A stretch of DNA of 64,000 nucleotides, taken from assembly GCA_022036555.1 (NCBI GenBank), contig CM039122.1, positions 52,852,952 to 52,916,951 of the forward strand. The letters are read 5' to 3'. The notes beneath the pieces were generated by a model. That model had not been told where the DNA came from. It searched no databases and worked only from the letters and a program-made list of their open reading frames with translations. The stretch is from Microstegium vimineum. Lineage: Eukaryota > Streptophyta > Magnoliopsida > Poales > Poaceae. Shown piece by piece: positions 58,246 through 64,000 of this stretch; the stretch's first letter is position 1; each line of letters opens with the position of its first letter. Made by a program: the position numbers and the translations under genes.

Positions 58246-60900
58246 TAGAAATGTTCAAGCTTGCTAGTCAATGCGCACAAGGAATGGTCAGTACTACCTA
58301 GCATAGCTTCATTGAATGAGATCGGTTCATATTTCCGCTGTGCTGGCCTTGGAATTATGATGAGTTTACTTATGATTTTGAAGTAGCAACGACCTTCACA
58401 TTTTGAAATAAAATTATTCAAAAGAGAAAGAAAGAAAGAAAAGTGGAAATACAGCAGCGTTACATTCTGAAGAGGTCGGTGCATGCATTGTCCCTTTTGC
58501 TTGACGAGCAGTAATAAAATTGCTTGAAGTTGTGATTCGAATCAAAGTTCAGCGCACTAACGTTGGCACGATCTTATGGATTCAATCAAGAATTAAGTTT
58601 AGGCTGGCAACTGTAGTTTTGTTATAGCGATCCAGTTTTTTGACGGGGATATCTTGGGATCACAGCCTCGCAGTCGCAGATACGGAGTACTTATGTCAAA
58701 GTTTATATACGTGGCTTGTGGACGCAACTATCGCAAGGCAGCAGAATCCTCGCAAGTTTCCGTAGCTTGAAAGGAGGGGCCTTGAGCACATGCCCGGAAA
58801 GCCGTACGCCCAAGACGAGAGCGTGGTAGTACAATACGAAGAATGAAATGGAACCGATGCCACGGGCCCATGCATCTCTCTTTACACTTTGCTTATCCCC
58901 TACTGCATTTTTTATTTATGTATCAGCTTGTGCCTGTGCCTGTGCCTGTGCGACGAAAACTTGCGGAACAGATCATTGACGTTGCGTTGCGACCTACACG
59001 TATAATTGTTGACGTTGAGCACAGATGCCAGCAACGAAAATAAGACTGATGATATGCATTTGCTGTTGCTGATCGGTTCGCCCGCCGATTCTTTTGGGTT
59101 GGGTACGTACCAGCAGACGATGCGTTCGTTAGGAAATCGTGCTCGTCGCCGTGTACGCTTGCGGGATCGCCCAGGCCAGTAGCCAGCAGGGGCGGGTTGC
59201 GGGTAGGCACGTCGCGTCGAGAGTCGTCGTCGCGCTGCCGTCGGGGTTGGGGTTGGACCTCGCTCTTGTTTCCACCAGACACTGGTACTTCTACTTTCTC
59301 TCGTCACTTTGCGTGTCTTTCAGTTGGCGCTGTCCCAGAGGTCAGAGTCCTGGTATTTAAATTTAAATTTAAACGTGTATGCGACGCTCTTTCTTTTCTT
59401 TCTTCTTAATTATATACTGTATAATTTTTTTCCCCAATTATGTGGTGGCGCTCATCTTCAACTTCAAGACGAGGGAAGCTAAATCAAGAGAGGAAAGGAA
59501 AGGAAATCAACGGAGTAGAAAGAAAGAAGATGAATGCAGTAGGCCCAATGCAAATGGCGGTGTCCATATATTCAAGGTGGGTTTACAGGCCCAAACCCAA
59601 CTCGTACGTGCTACTGGGCTCAAATTTACAAAAGGGTACTGGTGCAATCTCATAGTCATATAGTGCTATTTCGCTTCATCACTTGCTTCTTCTATATCAA
59701 GGATAGGAACAAACATGATTCAAAAAAAAAAAAAAGGATAGGAACAAACAAACAAAACACAATCTACTAACTTTGCAATCATATTCAACTCTCGCATTAT
59801 ATATATAAACAAGTGGAGTTCGTGCCGTGCGAGTCTCTGAAAAAAAAGGGTTGTGATATACATATCATATATAGAAGAAGAAACTTCCTGTCCACATGAA
59901 TGATATAGCACTAATTAAAGTCATTCTGAAAAGGATTCTGGCCAACTTGGTACGTAGCTCGAAAAAAAAACATTTAACTATCCACAGATGACAGATCGTA
60001 GTAGTGCCCTTCCTTTCTTTTCTGTGAAAGGAAAAGAAGAAGGACGGGAGATTAACAATGGCACTTCCAACTTTGTGCCCACAATTTGCCCATGAAGGAG
60101 AGATCTAGACCGCTTTTAGAATCTGTCTGGCAAAACTGAGCACGCACGTACGAGTACGACAACCGTCGTTGATCCACAAGAATGAATATATAATAAGATA
60201 TTCAACGAAATATAGGAGCACCAGCACTGAAAAGGCACGACGGCACGAGCAATCAGAATGCACTTGTGATAGTTCATTTGAGTTTTACTATTATTTATTT
60301 ATGTTCACAGTGCGCTCAAGACGGGGACACCTGTTGCCATGTCCACGCAAAATTCGCGTGAGTGAATCCTTGGTGAGACGGGAGGAATGCCGACGCCGCT
60401 AGGCGAAGTATGTTGTCGGCGTTCTCATAACCGGCACTGCCATATAACTTAAAACGATTTATTAAATTATATATAGTATTTATTCTTGTAAGTTTTTTTA
60501 TAGTAACTTACAATTCCTTAAAAATAGAATTGTAAATTGCATGATAACAATAACTTATATATATAATGATACAATAGTTGTCTGACACTTCTAAACTTTA
60601 GCTAATGAGATGGTTATTTATTGAAGCAACAAACTCATTCTCTCTTTCATTTCTTTTTTCTTTATATTATAAAAAATCTTAAGTAATATTATATAAGGTG
60701 AAGTATAAAACTGATTTATGTGTAGTAATATACATGTCCTTAGTCTTCTCCCTGCATGCCATCGTTTCTTCTAGACATAGTAAGTTTTGTTTTTTGTGTT
60801 TGTATGAACTAGAGTAAGTTACATCTACCAGCTTCACCACATAACAACTTGCTAAATTACGCGAGTGCAATTTAACATCGGTACTATCGGCGTCTATATG
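58246..60900. other. Gene-free region
   Basis: No coding region is recognised. It includes a GAAAGAAAG stretch near 58430, a triple GTGCCT repeat at about 58930 and the AT-palindrome ATTTAAATTTAAATTTAAA near 59355. From 60400 to 60720 it is AT-rich. Confidence 0.4.
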
Positions 60901-61740
60901 TGATTGCTTTCTGACAGGTGGGTCCAGAAGAGTTAGGTTCGCGGGAAAAAAAAGTACCACGCGCATCGACGAGCCATGCCCGCGCGCGGCGCGGCCGAAC
61001 CCGAACGGATAGAGACATTCACCATGGAGGCATGCAACGACGATCGAGGGAGCCGGGGATCCCACCATGGGAAGAGTTGCGGCTGCCCGGTGCCGTGCGA
61101 CCCCAGGACCACACGCTTGCTCATGCAGATGCAGCAGCCAGCATCGCGCACTCGCGTCGATCGGGGCCGACGCTTCACTGGACGTCCAATTCCAAGTTAA
61201 AGCAACGACGACAACGAGAGCGCAAACAAACAAAATACTACAGTAACAAAGAAAACCGATCAGCCAACGAGCCCCAAAATCCCAATGGATCGGACGATCG
61301 ATCGAGGAAAGCGACGCGGACGCGGGGACTCGACACCGCGCCGGCGGCCACGGGCACGGGAGGCGCGCGCGACAACGGGAAGCGGCGGGCAACACGATCG
61401 CGGGCCGTCATTGCCCGATCCTCCCTGCCGGCTGCCCGCCGCCGGAAAAAATACCGAGACGACAGCTGGGTGATTTGCCTGCGTCCCGCGCGACGATCGA
61501 CGAGAGACGAGACGACACGGTGACGGGGGGAAAGCTAGCCCACGGCTTCCTTAATCCTTATCCGCAACTGCGAGCCGAGGCTGGCTGTCCGCGTCTCGGC
61601 GAGTCGGTTTGGCCCCTTTTGAGGGCAGAGTACGTAAGCGGGACGCGGCCGGGCTCGGGCTCGACGACGACGGATGCGAATGCGTGCGCAGCTGTCCGCG
61701 TCGCCTTTCGAGTCGGCCATCATTAGCTTAGCGTGATGAT
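60900..61740. other. GC-rich patch without a recognised gene
   Basis: Several overlapping frames on both strands reflect GC richness. None shows a protein family motif. It could be a promoter or first exon of a gene beyond the window. Confidence 0.3.
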
Positions 61741-62061
61741 TAACTAATGAAAAGTGCTTTTGCTGCTTCACATCACACCCAGTCGATCGCTTACCGAAGC
61801 AAAGCGACGCTGCTTTGCATTCAACCAAGCTGCTAGGCTTGTTTTTATTCGTGGCACGTAACAAAAAGAGGTGGGGGCGTAGTGGCTCTGATCGCTTATT
61901 GCCCAGAGGCCATTAAGCGGTGAATACGAGCAGGCGTAAATTAAATTGATCTTTCTTTCTCGCCGGAGCCGGAGTGAGGTGCCTCATCACAATAGCCAAA
62001 TAGGAGCGGAGAGCCGGAGACCAGCTTTCGTTCCCAAGAGAAAAAAAATCGAAAAAGCTTT

Positions 62062-62310
62062 GGGCCATGTTTGGTTAAGTCTATGGGACTATTTGGTTGG
62101 TGTCGGAATATGCCATGCTAAACATTCGGTAAACTGTGGCTGTCAGAAAAAATTTAGCGAACAAAATTGAAGCCACACTTCTGGTAAAGGTTGGTAAGAA
62201 AATGAGTCTATGATGTGTGCGGTAGGGTGCTAAGAAAGTGTGGCACACCGTAGTTCTGATAATAAACCAAACAACTGGTAGCACATTCTAGTCACAAACC
62301 AAAGAGGCCC
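62062..62310. mobile_element. MITE with GGGCC.TGTTTGGTT ends
   Basis: The left end GGGCCATGTTTGGTTAAG and right end ACAAACCAAAGAGGCCC are inverted repeats. The interior phrase GGTTGGTAAGAAAATGAG recurs in diverged form immediately downstream (about 62390-62460), so a second related copy lies next to it. The target duplication is not clean. Confidence 0.6.
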
Positions 62311-62649
62311 TAAACTTGTCATGCCAAACTTTCGTCGAACTGTGACATCTAGAGAAAGTGAGGCGAAAAAAAAAGCCAAACTTGTAGCAAGTTTTGGTAA
62401 GAAAATAAATATATAATAAGTATAACATGTGGGACATGATGCTATAAAAGTTTGGTATACTATAGTTACGGGAGTGAACCAAATATGTGCCGAAGAAAAA
62501 TGTGGCCACCTAACTGGCGGTATGATAAATTTGGGCACGAACCAATTAACCCATTGATCCGGAGATCTGCTTTCCATGCTGGAGAAACTATGACACGCGT
62601 AACTTGTGACATGATAAGTTTGGACACGAACCAAACAATCCCTTGATCC

Positions 62650-62875
62650 GGAGATCTTTTTCCGTGCCAAAGAAACTGTGGCACGCAAAGATGTGTTTTT
62701 CGTGCTGAAGAAACTATGGCACGCGAGATCTGTTTTCCGTGCAGAAGAAAATGTGGCACGCGAGATCTGTCTCCGGTGATGAAGAAACGGTGGCACGCGA
62801 GATCTGTTTTCCGTGCAGAAGAAAATGTGGCACGCAAGATTTGTTTCCGGTGATGAAGAAACTGAGCCACGCGTA
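62650..62875. repeat. 37-bp minisatellite
   Basis: About six units of the form GAGATCTGTTTTCCGTGCAG + AAGAAA.TGTGGCACGC follow one another, and an isolated older copy lies near 62559-62597. Alternate units differ (GGTGATGAAG versus CGTGCAGAAG), which suggests expansion as pairs. Confidence 0.85.
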
Positions 62876-62889
62876 ACTTACGGCATAAC

Positions 62890-63260
62890 AAGTTTGGACA
62901 CAACAAAATAACCCTTGGTCTAGATAAAAATGAAAAAAAAGACAAAAATGATGGACACGGACCAAACAATCCTGGGTGTAGATAAAAATGGTAAAAAAAA
63001 GAAAAAAAAGAAAAAACCAAAAAAATTAAGTTTGGACACAACAAAACAACCCTTGGTCTAGATAAAAATGAAAAAAAAAGACAAAAATGATGGACACGGA
63101 CCAAACAATCCTGGGTGTAGATAAAAATGGTAAAAAAATGGTAAAAAAAAAAGAAAAAAACCAAAAAAATTAAGTTTGGACACAACAAAACAACCCTTGG
63201 TATAGATAAAAATGAAAAAAAAAGACAAAAATGATGGACACGGACCAAACAATCCTGGGA
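62890..63260. repeat. 138-144 bp tandem repeat, 2.6 copies
   Basis: Units starting AAGTTTGGACACAACAAAA begin at 62890, 63028 and 63172. Each contains GATAAAAATG, GACAAAAATGATGGACACGG and CCAAACAATCCTGGG. The third stops at CCTGGG, where the tRNA fragment begins. A long open frame on the minus strand is only this repeat. Confidence 0.85.
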
Positions 63261-63305
63261 CCTGTGGGTTATGGGCCCACCACGCTTCCGCTGCGCCACT
63301 CTGAT
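63253..63305 (-). pseudogene. Truncated initiator tRNA-Met (CAT) gene
   Basis: Read on the minus strand, it begins ATCAGAGTGGCGCAGC, the start of the plant initiator tRNA-Met. It keeps the acceptor 5' strand, D arm, anticodon arm with CAT in GGGCCCATAACCC, the variable region and the 5' T stem up to CCCAGGAT. The T loop, the 3' T-stem strand and the 3' acceptor strand are missing. The internal A box (TGGCGCAGCGG) is intact, but the B box is lost, so it should not be a functional tRNA gene. Confidence 0.85.
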
Positions 63306-63319
63306 CTTGTTGATTGGTA

Positions 63320-63585
63320 CTCCCTCCATCCCAAATTGTAAGTCATTCCAAGAATTTTGAAAAGTCAAAGCATCTCAAGTTTGACTAAAAATTATAGACA
63401 AAACTATAAAGATTTTTAACATCAAATAGGTATACTATGAAAATATAATTGATAACAAATCTAATGATACTTATTTGACATCATAAATATAAATATTAAT
63501 ATATTGTTATATAAATTTGGTCAAACTTGAGAAACTTTGACTCTCCAAGATTTTTTGAATGACTTACAATTTGGGATGGAGGGAG
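63320..63585. mobile_element. Intact Stowaway MITE
   Basis: A 266-bp element with nearly perfect terminal inverted repeats (CTCCCTCCATCCCAAATTG and its inverse), flanked by TA on both sides (63318-63319, 63586-63587). AT-rich and non-coding. Confidence 0.95.
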
Positions 63586-63900
63586 TACATCTTATTTGTA
63601 CACAGTAAGCTATTGATTGCCTTTTGAAATGCTGGAAAGGCCAACTCCCGAAGTAATAATGAACTGAAATCTAAAGCATGTTGAGACGAGATTTTCTGGT
63701 TTTTTGTTAGATCGAAAAGATAAAAACTTGTCACAAAAGCTTAGCACAAGGCCAAAAAAGGCAACTTTTGAGTCAAAAGCTTAAAAATTGTAGCTCAAAC
63801 GAACATGCCTAGTCTATTTGTTAGTTTCTTCCATATTAGGATGATAATGACCATCTCCTTTCGCCAAACATACGCCCAACATAAAAATCTATATATAATA

Positions 63901-64000
63901 CTCCATCCGTTATAATTATAAATTATTTTGACTTTCTAGATACATTGCAAATTCAATATACCAAAAAAATTTAAAATGACTTATAATTTAGAATGGGTAG
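63901..64000. mobile_element. Short Stowaway MITE reaching the window edge
   Basis: The left end CTCCATCCGTTATAATTATAA and the sequence at the window edge (TTATAATTTAGAATGGGTAG) form the two inverted ends. TA precedes the left end. The right flank is outside the window. Confidence 0.65.

Noticed and set aside
62650..63260. Possible CRISPR-like or centromeric array
   Set aside because: Units are contiguous minisatellites without unique spacers, the genome is plant nuclear, and the array is far too short for a centromere satellite.
62466..63368. A 300-codon minus-strand frame
   Set aside because: It crosses two minisatellites, the tRNA fragment and part of a MITE. The repetitive Phe/Ser-rich product has no domain and is an accident of repeats without stops.

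Overview
The window is plant nuclear DNA, almost certainly from a grass (Poaceae). It has plant-type intron-containing genes, many Stowaway and Tourist MITEs, a CACTA MITE, an Au-like SINE relic, a solo LTR of about 3 kb, LINE scraps and a large Mutator-like element. The species is not identifiable by eye.

Layout. 1-1259 is AT-rich and gene-free. 1260-4100 is abnormal sequence (long homopolymers, a 94-base C run) that looks technically corrupted. Damaged exons of a minus-strand BIM-type bHLH gene can still be read inside it, with one clean exon at 4108-4222. 4.8-17 kb is repeat-rich intergenic DNA. 17.0-18.8 kb holds a five-exon AVT6-type vacuolar amino-acid transporter (minus). A LINE fragment follows, then a U-box/ARM E3 ligase (22.3-25.6 kb, plus). 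27.0-29.0 kb holds a telo-box/site II promoter followed by six related C/D-box snoRNA-like genes in tandem. A LINE RNase H relic and a PPR pseudogene follow. 32.9-37.7 kb is the 11-exon gene for the TFIIA large subunit (minus), whose exons need four single-base insertions to read through. 39.3-40.5 kb is a two-exon FAM32A-like spliceosomal protein gene (minus).

41,494-51,529 is one 10,036-bp Mutator-like element with a 9-bp target duplication. It carries a decayed ULP1-type cysteine protease gene (plus) and, convergent to it, a decayed FAR1/MuDR-type transposase gene (minus). 52,711-55,697 is a solo LTR with a 5-bp target duplication. 56.3-57.3 kb is a single-exon RING-H2 E3 ligase gene. The last 6 kb is repeats: MITEs, two minisatellites and the 5' three-quarters of an initiator tRNA-Met gene joined to a tandem repeat.

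The host genes are unrelated housekeeping or regulatory genes: transcription initiation, splicing, rRNA modification, ubiquitination, amino-acid transport and brassinosteroid-type transcription factor. They do not form a pathway. The points most worth checking are the snoRNA array with one shared guide, the ULP-carrying MULE with its dense TGTTTCA motif, the corrupted BIM locus and the TFIIA indels.
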